Origin: Anodontia alba
Lineage: Eukaryota; Mollusca; Bivalvia; Lucinida; Lucinidae
Length of the DNA stretch: 64,000 nt
Reading direction: 5' to 3'
Assembly: GCA_964016985.1 (NCBI GenBank)
Contig: OZ024823.1
Location: 125,182,924 to 125,246,923 of the forward strand
Shown: one piece after another, positions 54,430 through 64,000 of the stretch
How the letters are laid out: the number at the start of each line of letters is the position of its first letter
Position numbering within the stretch: the first letter of the stretch is position 1
Translations under genes and position numbers: made by a program
Notes under the pieces: generated by a model
Told to the model about the DNA's origin: nothing
Databases searched by the model: none
The model's input: only the letters and a program-made list of their open reading frames with translations

Positions 54430-54562
54430 GTAAAAGGGACACTGCTAAACAGTATAGACCCAGATCAGAAGCCAAAAAACGCGGCGTTTGACCAGAATCT
54501 ATACTGTTATGCATTAAATACATACATTTATGCAAACTGTAAGGAATTCCATGCTCCAAAGA
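54430..54562 (-). mobile_element. Family B element, partial
   Basis: AAACAGTATAGACCCAGATCAGA mirrored by TGACCAGAATCTATACTGTTATGC, then TAAGGAATTCCATGCTCCAAAGAG and TTAA (54563-54566). The right end is the inverse of the CTCTTTGG end at 31.66 kb. The left end is not found. Confidence 0.6.
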
Positions 54563-54569
54563 GTTAAGA

Positions 54570-55500
54570 ACGCAATTCTATTGAATTTTATACAAACAAG
54601 AGTTATACTCAGATATAAAATCTCGTTAACTCCTTCCCGGGTTCCGACACCAAATATGGCAAATATAAAAAGCAAACCACTATATAAAGTATGAGTATTT
54701 AATGTTTTTTACCTTCGCTAACTTCGCTACAGAAAAGGGTTTGATATTTGGTTCCTTCCATAAATGTAATTGAAAATATATATATATAAAAAAAAAATCA
54801 TTATGTCCTGTCATTACTTTCTCACTACTGAAAGCTGTCCCCCTTTTCCTACTCTGTATTTAGCTGCCCTGTTCCGTAATTCTTGTTCCCTCTGTCCATG
54901 CCCCACTGGTTCTTTCTGCCATGTCTTCTTATATCTCTCTCCCCTCTCCCAATCTTAGACTTGGTTACCGACGTTGGTTACTGATGCGTTCGCCACATAT
55001 ATAGAGCAAATTCCTGATCAAAGAGGTGAAGTAGAAGAGTCCATTCGGTATAGATCAGTCAATGGCCATTTGTTTATATATGCGCTGAAAGTCATGCACG
55101 GGTACATAACTATTTCATTAAAAATAAATTCGGGGAATGGGTGCGCTTTTAGGAGAGGCAACTGTGACGGAATAGCTTTGTCTCCCTTCTCAACATGGGT
55201 TTACACTGAAAATACTGTCCTTAAATCTGCTGCTGTTCATAGCAGAACATTTTTCTTTTCTTTTCATGCTAAATATTTTTTTTTTCTAAAAGAGGTAGGT
55301 GAGTAACATAACAAACCGAAAGCCAAACAAATTTTGTCCTTGAATAAAGAAAACCCTGAAAGTCCCGTAAGGTCATCTAGTCCCCTTAAAAGAACATTAA
55401 ACCCATTAAAGACTGAATAAATTCTCCCACACTATATTTGAAGATTCTAATTTTGATTTAAGGTATGTCAGGCTATGTGATTTAGATATTCCTAGAGAGA
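54570..55500. other. No gene seen
   Basis: A 110-codon plus frame (54974-55306) crosses AT-rich DNA without a domain. AAATAAGTCC-like scraps only. Confidence 0.4.
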
Positions 55501-55514
55501 AAAATGTTGGAGGC

Positions 55515-55600
55515 ACTGATCAGACGCTGCATTCTGCGGCTTCTGGTCTGGTCTGCACTGTTTGCCAATTACCCTTTTACTCCGGACTACAATGGGTAAA
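55515..55600. repeat. Family B core fragment
   Basis: CACTGATCAGACGCTGCATTCTGCGGC and CTGGTCTGGTCTGCACTGTTTGCC, then CTACAATGGGTAA as a decayed end. Confidence 0.5.
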
Positions 55601-55685
55601 AGAATTCGATTGATTGCGCTGCGAAAGTGTTCATAAAGATATCCATGGAAGGCTCAATCCACGACATAGCCCTCCCGAGGTATCG

Positions 55686-55722
<37 letters not shown>

Positions 55723-55753
55723 AAACAAAAAAAAAAAAAAAAAAAAAAAAAAG
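55686..55753. repeat. Poly(A) tract
   Basis: About 68 bp of A broken by two C. It abuts the end of a family F copy. Confidence 0.97.
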
Positions 55754-55980
55754 ATGAGTAACAAAAAATGGCAAAAAAAAAGGGTAAGAGAAAAGTCCAT
55801 GGAGTGCCACAATCACAAACCGCACCCCTTCCCAGACACCAAGAGGAACAGGAAACCGACAAATCCAAACAAACACAAATCGAATAAACGTATGAAAAGC
55901 ACTAACATTAGGTACGAGTAAGACACAGTTGCACTATAGCGAAAACCGACAGACGAACATAAAAAATCTGCAACAGAGAC
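55754..55980 (-). repeat. Family F repeat, minus strand
   Basis: The reverse complement reads GGTGTCTGGGAAGGGGTGCGG, TTTGTGATTGTGGCACTCC and GACTTTTCTCTTACCC, then a T run. This matches the 49.1 and 50.6 kb copies in opposite orientation. Confidence 0.65.
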
Positions 55981-56013
55981 ACCATGTCTAATGGAAGGTG
56001 GGTCTGCTATAGA

Positions 56014-56132
56014 AACTCCTTTACTTAATGCAAACATTGTAGACCCCAGATGGACGCCTCGCATCGCGGCGTCTTATCATGGTCTACACTGTGTGACAAT
56101 GTCCCTGTTATGGAACACCAGGCATAAACTGG
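56014..56132. mobile_element. Family B element, right two thirds
   Basis: CTATAGAAACTCCTTTACTTAATGC, GCAAACATTGTAGACCCCAGATGG mirrored by CTTATCATGGTCTACACTGTG, then AGGCATAAACTGG and TTAA (56133-56136). Confidence 0.65.
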
Positions 56133-56429
56133 TTAATGACGACCCAGAATAGACTGCGCAGCCGCAATTTCTTTGCGGATACTGCCTAAAAGCCTAATTA
56201 CAAGAGCACACATTTCCAACAAATTGGAAGTTAATGACTTCCATCCGTGAAATGCATAATTGCGCTGTAAAATTTAGCTTAATGATTCTTTTTTATGAAG
56301 TTAATGGATTCACTTGAATTATCAGCAAACGGAAGGAACACATTATAACATTTGGAGAACACTTGTAATGTTCTGTTCCAGTTTTGCGCAATATTTAAAA
56401 GTAATTGTACACTTTCAAATGAACTGTCA

Positions 56430-56570
56430 GAATCGTTTTTTCCGCCATTTGGAAAGGGGTCTACTCTAAACGGTTGGAGCGTATCCTGTCTTTTTCAGAA
56501 AGGGCTTTGTATGCAAAGAAGCAAACATAAAGTCGGAAAAGTGTCCTTTTTGTGAAAATGGCGGATCTTC
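56430..56570. repeat. Family V repeat
   Basis: TTTTCCGCCATTTGGAAAGGGG and TCAGAAAGGGCTTTGTATGC, closing with AAAATGGCGGATCTTC, the inverse of the opening CCGCCATTT. Confidence 0.45.
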
Positions 56571-56829
56571 TACTACATGAATTGAATCCTCTTATAACAC
56601 TCCATGCGCACTCTGTAAAATATTCATCAGGGCAACAAACTAATCGTCTGTATAATATACGGTTTGCTTTCTTTTCTATACAATGGTTTACAGTGCGATG
56701 TTTTGGGTAAATGCTACTTTTTCCCCGTACTTCCTTATAGTGCAGATTATATATTTGTATTTCCTTTGGGATCATTCTGGTTACTTTGAAAGTCGAATGC
56801 CCTTAAGCCGGTGCTAGCAAGCCTGCACA

Positions 56830-57088
56830 CATTACGAAAACACGCCTATTCAAATATTTTGAAAATTTTACAACCATAAAAGGAAAATTTTCAGATAAAA
56901 AAATCTGATATTTTTCATATTCCTGCTCAAAACATAGATTGTGGGTACTCGTTAGAACCGCCTCGGCGAGGCAGTTCTAACGAGTACCCACAATCTATGT
57001 TTCTTAGCAAAATACGAAAAATATGGTATACCCCTGTAAACCCCAGTCTTACTATATCAAATTGGGGTTTAAGGGGGTCAAAATGATG
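56830..57088 (-). mobile_element. Family A foldback MITE, internal deletion
   Basis: 259 bp. The centre is intact (CGGCGAG loop). At the far end AAAATGATG replaces AAAATTATATAG...GTGATG, so about 19 bp were lost but the last TGATG remains. A flanks both ends. Confidence 0.88.
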
Positions 57089-57089
57089 A

Positions 57090-58215
57090 TTACTTTATAT
57101 ATAGATACTTAATAAAACCAAGTCTCCGATTTTCGTTCTTTTTTGTGTTATTTGTTTCCAAAGGCAATCTTTTAGATTTTCAGTTTTCGAAATTATAACC
57201 CAAAAATTGTGTAGCTAATGACGAAAAGAGACATGTGCGTATATTTTGGTTTGTGAGAACTAATGCTAGGGAAGAAGGAGCTGATGCCATTGCATTGCTT
57301 TCCGTTGGTTTGTAACGTGTGTGTTGCAGCCGTAGTTCGTTTACTCTTCATTTTTTGTGTCATTGGTAAGCTATGTTTTGCAATTGTTCGATTGTAGCTC
57401 TTCCGTGACAACTTTTTTACCCGTATTTACGAGTTGTGATTTTAAAGATAAACCTCTAGTTTCTGAAGTTTCGTCAACGTATGTGAAGAAATTGTCTTGT
57501 TGAAATTTGTTTCGTTAATGTTTCTGTAAATGTTTGTGTTTTAGAAGCAGGGAGATTTACCTTGAAAGAGTACAATTGATTATAGAGTATCAATTTCAGA
57601 AATTTTATTGATCATACATGTATAAGAAGTGATTCTTTTGTTGAAATGCACTACAACTCAAACCAAAACACGGCTGAGTTGATTCATGGTTTGTTCCAAG
57701 CTATATGAGCCATTACATTCTCACCATGTAGTTTTGAAAATTGAAACTAAATGCTGATGTATAAACTGCAAAACTAAAAAATATCTCCCTAATGATGTAG
57801 ACTCCTACATACCTCTGTATTCACTGTTTATTATTGGTTAAAATGGAGGTACACATTAAATGGACTTGTTAATGTAACGTTAGATTAATGCTTGTTTTAC
57901 TCTTAATTTCGTATCTTATGAGTAAAGTTGGAAATGTGCCCTTGTGACGTGCGCAAACGCATGAGTCGTAAAGTTGCACAATGGTCCTTATTTAAACAGA
58001 ATTGATACATCTTCAGGGAGGGTCACTCTTTCAAGTTGTTTTTGTCTCCCTTCTTCAAAGGTATCTTCTCTAAAAAAAGATAGAATCTGCTCTCAGTTCA
58101 GAAGGATCTAGAATGTAATCAAGAAGTCACAAAATTGGTCTCCCTTGTAGTAACTGGCAGTATATCAACCGCTAACCCTCCTTTACTATCTGGTTTCTCT
58201 CTAAAATATCTTAAA
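57090..58215. other. No gene; weak family F resemblance
   Basis: CTTTCCGTTGGTTTGTAACGTG and GTTTACTCTTCATTTTTTGTG (57298-57365) are faintly like F. Otherwise AT-rich filler. Confidence 0.4.
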
Positions 58216-58221
58216 ATGCGT

Positions 58222-58288
58222 TGATAGGTTTTGTTTGTAAATAAGGGCTTACCCGTGTAAATGTGATAGGTTTTGTTTGTAAATAAGG
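58222..58288. repeat. Short tandem duplication, 41-bp period
   Basis: TGATAGGTTTTGTTTGTAAATAAGG occurs at 58222 and again at 58263-58288, joined by GCTTACCCGTGTAAATG. Confidence 0.9.
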
Positions 58289-58603
58289 CCTTTGTTAGCT
58301 GAAAATTATTGTGCCAACTATCATGACAATTTCTGTCGAACGACATTCGTATAGATCGCATGGTAGGGTCATTTAGATCTGTTTGTGATTGAATGATAAT
58401 TTTGCATAATTGACAGATTTAATTCAAACTCTAATCGAAAAGGGATTTTATAAATGTTCTGGAAAATACATTTAAGTACTTCAATTACATTCGAGAAAGT
58501 ACGGAATTAAATATTGTTAGTGTATGATCTCTGTGTGATACAGCAAACTTACATTGTGGTATCAATGGGAAATGCGGCAGTTCTGCAACAGCGGAATTTT
58601 CCC

Positions 58604-58881
58604 CATTACGAAAATAAGCCTATTCAAATATACTGAAAATTCTACCACCAAAAAATGAAATTTTTCACATAAAAAAATCTGATATTTTTCATATTCCTGC
58701 TCAAAACATAGATTGTGGGTACTCGTTAAAACCGCATAGATGCGGCAATTCTAACAAGTACCCACAATCTATGTTTTGAGCAAAAATAAGAAAAATAATG
58801 TATACCCCTGTAAACCCCAGTTTTACTATATAAAAGTGGGGTTTAAGGGGGTAAAAATGATATAGGCATGTTTTCGTGATG
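58604..58881 (-). mobile_element. Family A foldback MITE with altered hairpin tip
   Basis: 278 bp. The tip reads CCGCATAGATGCGG instead of CCGCCTCG..CGAGGCGG, with both sides changed so that they still pair. C flanks both ends. It is followed 200 bp later by an oppositely oriented copy. Confidence 0.92.
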
Positions 58882-59080
58882 CATACAGAAACTTCTACAT
58901 ATAACTAGTACAGAAATACATCTTTGTCATTCTTGTATTTTATACGGCATTTTGGCAACGCAAACGTAGAGAGATTTTTTCCTATATTGTACATCGATAT
59001 GGCCAATATGGATGCAAAATATAGAAGCGTAGAAACCTTTAAAATTTGGTTCTACTATAAATGTATCTCGCCGTAATACC

Positions 59081-59360
59081 CATCACGAAAACATACCTAT
59101 ATAATTTTGACCCCCTCCAACCCCACTTTTATTTAGTAAAAGTGGGGTTTACAGGGGAATGCATTATTTCTCTTATTTCTGCTCAAAACATGAATTGTGG
59201 GTACTCGTTAGAACCGCCTCACCGAGGCGGTTCTAACGAGTACCCACAATCTATGTTTTGAGCAGAAATATAAAAAATATCAGAGATTTTATCTGATTTT
59301 TTTTTCAGTTTTTTGGAGGTGAAATTTTCCGTACATTTGAATAGGCGTGTTTGCGTAATG
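59081..59360 (+). mobile_element. Family A foldback MITE
   Basis: 280 bp with loop CACCGAG and a TTTTTTTT expansion in the right part. C flanks both ends. Confidence 0.92.
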
Positions 59361-59660
59361 CATTCCGGAAACCGGAGATATGTTTTGCATTTTTGCCAAT
59401 GTTGTCTGTCAGTCAGACTGTACGTAATGAATTGTTGTCCACTCCATAACATCGCTTAGCACTCTGAGTTACAGGTTTCGATAGTTTATGCAAACTGTCT
59501 CCACTGTCAAAACCTGTTTCTGGAAAAGTAAGACTACATATCATATGGCGTCTACTGTATAAGCCCAGTGAATGGTAAAGTTTAATAGACAGTTAGGATA
59601 TTGCTTCAAAAAGCATTTATATTTTGCACATCAGTACCTTAGCGGACAACTTCTATCCTA
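59361..59660. other. No gene seen
   Basis: Short AT-rich spacer. Confidence 0.45.
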
Positions 59661-59662
59661 TA

Positions 59663-59769
59663 CCCAGTCAGCATTCTACGTAAATCTATATCGGGCTGTC
59701 ATCGGCCCGTCAGGGTAGCTGACGGGCCGATGACGGCCCGATGTAGATTTACGTAGAATGCTAGCTGGG
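59663..59769. mobile_element. Family D palindrome, GGGCC subtype
   Basis: CCCAGTCAGCATTCTACG opens it and CGTAGAATGCTAGCTGGG closes it. The arms are GTAAATCTATATCGGGC and inverse; the tip is CGTCAGGGTAGCTGACGGG. ATA lies just outside both ends, a possible short target duplication. Confidence 0.88.
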
Positions 59770-59779
59770 ATAATACCGA

Positions 59780-60500
59780 CCCTAAGGTTTCTCACTGTGG
59801 TGGGTCTGGAGGAAACAACTATGCTATGCATCGATCGAAAATATGAGCGATATAAGACAATGCATTGTACCGTAAAATATACTGACCTTCGCTTCATGAC
59901 ATAAAAAATAAATGTAATAAAGATGACTGAGCTTTGCCTACAGTTTTGAAAAGATGTTTTATTTAAACAACATGTTATTGTGTAATACATACTACCCAGC
60001 AATTATAAATATACAGTAGGTATAGGCACAATTATACTTATGTGATTCAGACGGAAGTCTGAAGACGTAATTTATTCTGTATCCTCTTTTCGTTAATAGA
60101 ATTTTTAAACTGCACAATCGTGTTGTTTGTATTATATCCAGGAGTGATTTAGATATTGTGTCTACATGCATGGTTTATACATCGATTGGAAGCTGTGGCA
60201 ATAGGAAACTCGTGCATGGTGTGAATTTTGTACTCGCGCTAACAATAGCCGTGTACAATAGCCAGTGGCATTAATCCCACCCTCGTAAACACGTTTATAT
60301 CTGAAGCTATTATATTAACGGTTCTTATTATTTCAAGCCAAATGCAATATTAGTCGGCTTACCAACATATGTAATGTGAAGACAAATATAGATAATATAA
60401 GATAATACAACAGGTATAAGTGAACTACAAGTTAGTACTACAAAATTATCCAGATAAAAAAAAGAAGGTATACCAAATATTATTTGTTAAATACAGGGGA
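59780..60500. other. No gene seen
   Basis: AT-rich DNA up to the next retroelement. Confidence 0.5.
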
Positions 60501-60540
60501 ACTCAGGTCTTTTACTTAGAAACAGAATTCCAAATTAATT

Positions 60541-62090
60541 TTGGATTCTGTTGAAAAGTATGCACGACGCTGGGCCAAGAAAGAGGACGTGGAGGTTGAT
60601 ACCCTGTCTGGATGGGTTAAATCGGTAATGTCCTTGATAAACAAACGTGTCTCAGTACTCAGCAGAACCATGTCTCGCCGACATGAATCGGTGGTTGATG
60701 ATCCAGATGTTGTTGCTGAGTTAGCTGAAATCCATGAAAAGTTTGTCGTTGTTCCAGCCGACAAGGCATCTAACAACATTGTGTTTGTTTGCAAAACAAA
60801 CTAAGTGCTTAATGGAAGAGCTTGGTATGAGTACCATGACTGGAAACCCTACATATAATCTTACTGCTATGTCCAAGGACACAATTCTACAAAACCACCA
60901 TTCAATGATGCTGGTATTCGGAATTACCCTCCCAGAGGAAGATATGACCCTCCCAAATTGTACTGGATTCCAAAACTTCACAATCCGTACAAGAATCCGT
61001 ACGAGCAGAGATATATTTCGGGTTCGGCTAAGTGCTCAGCCAAGCCTCTTTTTCAGATTCTAACACGGATACTAACCACAGATAAAGAAGGCCTTCAGAA
61101 GTATTGTGACACTGCATATGCCAGGATTGGTGTTAATCAGATGTGGATTCTGAAAAACTCCAACAAGCTTTTAGAAAACCTAAAGGCACAATCTCTTCAT
61201 TCCGTCAACAATATAAAATATTTCGATTTTCTACTCTTTACACAACTATTCCTCATGATAAATTGAAATCTGAATTAAAGGAAATTATCAACTAGTGTTT
61301 CTTCCATAAGAATGGTAACCGTCACTTTCAGTATGTTGTCACTGGCTACAAAGACACATACTTCGTTCTGGATCACTCTGATGCAACACAAAAATACTCA
61401 GCTGCAGATGTCATAAAAATGCTGAAATATCTAATCGACAATATTTTTGTGGAGTTCGGCGGACGGATATTTCAGCAAACAATCAGTATACCGATGGGTA
61501 CTAACTGTGCACCGTTGCTTGCCGACTTGTTTTTATACTCGTATGAGGCGGGGTTTGTACAAAGTCTCCTCAATGCAGGCAAGAAACACCTTGCACAACA
61601 ATTCATTTTCACCTACAGGTATATAGATGATGTACATGTATACAACACAAAATTTGCAGAATATTTGGAATTCATCTATCCACGTGAACTTGAAATAAAG
61701 GAAACAACGGAGACTGCAGCCTCCTCCTCAGAATTTTATCTCTACATTGACAATGGAAAGCTTACTACTAGACTTTACGACAAACGGGATGACTTCAATT
61801 TTCCCATTGTTAACTTTCCAGTCCTGAGCAGTAATATCCCTTCTGCACCAGCATACGGCGTTTACGTATCACAGTTAATCCGTTATGCCAGAGCCTTTTC
61901 AAATTATCAGGACTTATTGGAGCGTGGGAAAGTGCTCACTACAAAGTTGTCGAGCTGGGGGTATAAAAAAAAAAACTGGTAGCAGCACATAAGAAGTTCG
62001 ATGGGAGACATCATGATCTAGTCAATCCCTAAAATGTGGCAGTTTCTAGAATTGTTTGTGATGTTTTTGCCAATGGCGAGCCATAAGTAG
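60541..62090 (+). pseudogene. Penelope-like reverse transcriptase, broken
   Basis: A relic of a retroelement polymerase. Motifs in order: VEKYARRWAKKEDVEVDTLS, VVPADKASNNIVFVCK, LYWIPKLH (60959), YISGSAKCSAKPL, NQMWILKNSNKLLENL, STLYTTIPHDKL (after a shift near 61230), FGGRIFQQT, IPMGTNCAPLLADLFLYSYE (61488 on), YRYIDD (61614 on; catalytic YIDD at 61620-61631), YDKRDDFNFPIVNFP, APAYGVYVSQLIRYARA, then KKFDGRHHDLV and IVCDVFANGEP after a further shift near 61970. Breaks seen: shifts near 60795, 60950, 61228 and 61970, and a stop at about 61293. No GIY-YIG domain is recognised. The family is common in invertebrates and resembles Penelope-like elements; exact clade uncertain. Confidence 0.8.
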
Positions 62091-62490
62091 ACTTCCAAAA
62101 TCCCGGACATACGCTTCTACCTACATTCCCGTCGTTCAGGCCTATGGGCATGGTGGGCGAAGCTTGCTTACCAAGTAATACTAATTATCCGCGGACGCTT
62201 GATTAGAGCCTTTATTCTGGTGCCATGTCTGTTGATCCGAACATTCTGATTTGTCATTCGTATACGGACTTATGAGTTTGGATTATGGCTTGGGTACCAT
62301 AACCACAACTACTTTTACGCTCGTATTAGATCGCGATTGTCATCGAAGAAAAGGTCGGGGCATTACCGCGGTTGTCGTAGGCATATAATGAAAGCAGACC
62401 CTGCATAGCATCGTGATTATCTCGTTGGTAAATAGGGAGGTAGCTAATTTACTTTTAGTTGTTTTGTAACGTGTATGCTGTCCCTTGTGG
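62091..62490. other. Possible 3' continuation of the RT relic
   Basis: Fragments such as YGLMSLDYGLGTITTTTF can be read around 62263-62320 in one phase, suggesting decayed 3' sequence of the same element. No firm end is seen. Confidence 0.3.
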
Positions 62491-62495
62491 TTTAA

Positions 62496-62716
62496 CCCAT
62501 TTTAGTCTGGAGACCCTAAAAGTATAATTAGCAAACAGTGCAGACCCAGATCAGAGACCGCAGTACGCGGCCGCTGATCAGGGCCTTCACTGTTAGCATT
62601 AAAAACAAGTATTTTTTATAAAACGCAATAATAATAAAAACGAACCGGAGACCCTACTATTGGAAACAGACCGGTCCAAAAAGTTGTGGTAGAAGAGTCC
62701 ATTGGAGGTAAATAGG
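62496..62716. mobile_element. Family B element, CCCATTTTAGTCTG subtype, complete
   Basis: TTAA at 62492-62495 and 62717-62720. The left end is CCCATTTTAGTCTGGAGACC and the right end GAGTCCATTGGAGGTAAATAGG. Foldback GCAAACAGTGCAGACCCAGA and GATCAGGGCCTTCACTGTTAGC. Confidence 0.8.
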
Positions 62717-62789
62717 TTAAATGGTCTTCTCCCTTCCAACAGTTTTACTTTAGGTCGCGATATTCCTGCTGCAGTTCCGTTTCGTTGTT

Positions 62790-62905
62790 TTAAGTGAACA
62801 ATGAAGGTCCTGATCAGACTGCGCGGATGCGCAGGCTGATCTAGGCCTTCGCTGTCTGCATATGCCGAAGACAAGTTTTCGCATGGCATGGCCCATATTA
62901 TCTAT
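62790..62905. repeat. Family E foldback, half
   Basis: CCTGATCAGACTGCGCGGATGCG and CAGGCTGATCTAGGCCTTCGC, then CATATGCCGAAGACAAGTTTTCGCATGGCATGGCCC. It is the inverse of the 9.2 and 23.6 kb starts. Confidence 0.72.
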
Positions 62906-62909
62906 ATTT

Positions 62910-64000
62910 TGCCACATTCTTCGCACGTTGCATTCTGAATTGTAAGATGTTGACCCATTCCTCCTACAATATCCCGATCCTTGTCCTTGTCTGGTAGTCG
63001 ATGGGACGACGCACCGAGAAATGCTTTGATCAGGCGGGTGCCAGAAATTGTCAGTAGGATTCTATTTTGGCGAATATGCGGGCAAAGCAAGACGACCATG
63101 ATGGCTTTGCCTAGGTAATCTGCTGTAATCCTACAGGTAGAGGGTGCGCATTACCCTTACAATATGTTAACGTACTGCTGCTGACGTTGAACACGCCATT
63201 CTTATGTCAGATTCGAGCACCTTAACAATGCAACGTCTTGTCATCAGACTGCTGTAAAGATCTATCAGAGGGGTCATTTAATGCCGTCTAATACCGACCC
63301 ACATAATTTCCCTAGCACTTCTCTATGTAGTGCTTCTGTTGAGTTCCCAAATCTAAAGTTTATTTGAATAAGAAATATATCAATATTTTACCTAGCTAGT
63401 ACTAAGGCTGAATGTATGTATTTTACATAGGTGTGTTTACGAAATAGTATTGAGGATCTAGATCAGCTAATACATTATAGTGTACAAACTGAAATAGACT
63501 TCTAGGATGCGCAGCAAAATTCGACCCAATACATATTCAGTCTTATGACGTTTGACATTTGGAATTTGTCTACAACTCGAAATACTTTGGCCACAACTTT
63601 TTCTACAATTAATGTCATTAATGTAATCAGTCAAAGGTTTTAACTTTTGATTTTCATTCATCTCATGTGTGGTATAAAACTGCTTTTATTTGCAATAATT
63701 TGGAAATGCATTCTAGAATTCAAACGACAAAATCGAACATGACATTACCTCAGCAAAACAGCAATCCACATAGCTAAGCTTCAATATTAATCTAAAATTG
63801 AGTAGTTTTTAGAGTAGTTTTATGACGTGCCGGAGCAGCAACCAAATCAAAGTTAACGATGTTAATTTCTCCAGGGATGTTGTTTTCCAATAATGAATTT
63901 CCCCTATGCTCTTGCTGAAACATCTGATTTTACATTAATGTATTTATTTTGGACTTTTATGATATTGCATCAATTAAAAGTTTGATCGTGTAACCAGGAA
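62910..64000. other. No gene seen
   Basis: Several 60-70-codon minus frames, none with a domain. No recognised repeat to the right edge. Confidence 0.5.

Noticed and set aside
54974..55306. 110-codon plus frame
   Set aside because: No domain, no splice context and AT-driven composition near its end (FFFSFHAKYFFFLK).
3398..59360. CRISPR-like array of regularly repeated palindromes
   Set aside because: Spacing is irregular at kilobase scale, copies occur in both orientations with transposon-like ends, and the sequence is eukaryotic in character.

Overview
This window looks like repeat-dense intergenic or intronic DNA from a marine or freshwater bivalve mollusc, probably a heterodont clam or mussel. 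That assignment is inference from the style of the repeats: many short palindromic foldback elements, TTAA-flanked palindromes, a 151-bp satellite with AGGTCA half-sites, CCCAGC-ended palindromes, long AC, GA and poly(A) tracts, and fragments of animal non-LTR and Penelope-like reverse transcriptases. The DNA is AT-rich. I find no intact host gene. Nearly all open frames are short, low-complexity or lie inside repeats.

The dominant feature is one palindromic miniature element of about 278 bp, called family A here. There are about 22 copies or fragments, roughly one per 3 kb. Its ends are CATYACGAAAACAYGCCTAT and the inverted equivalent. The centre is a near-perfect palindrome of about 70 bp, and a second hairpin lies to one side. 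Around it are family B (TTAA-flanked, piggyBac-like ends), family C (TA-flanked CAGTCGA ends, pogo/Tigger type), family D (CCCAGC ends), family E (GATCAG foldback), family F (a pyrimidine-rich repeat of several hundred bp), family G (GCCGCGTCGCG foldback), family H (CAGCAGACGAC palindrome) and family V (GAAAAGGGA repeat). Several are nested, which gives a partial order of insertion.

Layout. 0-1.07 kb: satellite array running off the left edge. 1.1-19.3 kb: mixed foldbacks, two tRNA-like SINE heads and a tandem duplication at 12.05-13.3 kb in which each copy took a different insertion. 19.36-21.23 kb: a CpG-rich stretch with a TATA motif, then a dead Jockey/CR1-type reverse transcriptase split by a 241-bp foldback. 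21.4-46 kb: C, D, E and A elements, microsatellites, one unrecognised 123-codon frame and a short duplication that keeps an empty A site. 46.3-49.4 kb: a Penelope-like RT tail and two weak candidate host exons. 49.4-60 kb: A, F and V elements, a second Jockey-type RT tail and an inverted pair of A elements. 60.5-62.1 kb: a decayed Penelope-like RT that retains PMGT and YIDD motifs. 62.1-64 kb: one B and one E element, then unremarkable DNA.

The best candidates for something undescribed are linked. Family A appears to make a 1-bp target duplication, supported by three partly or fully duplicated sites that give an empty version. Its palindromic core also turns up, with compensatory changes in both arms, inside elements that have unrelated ends.
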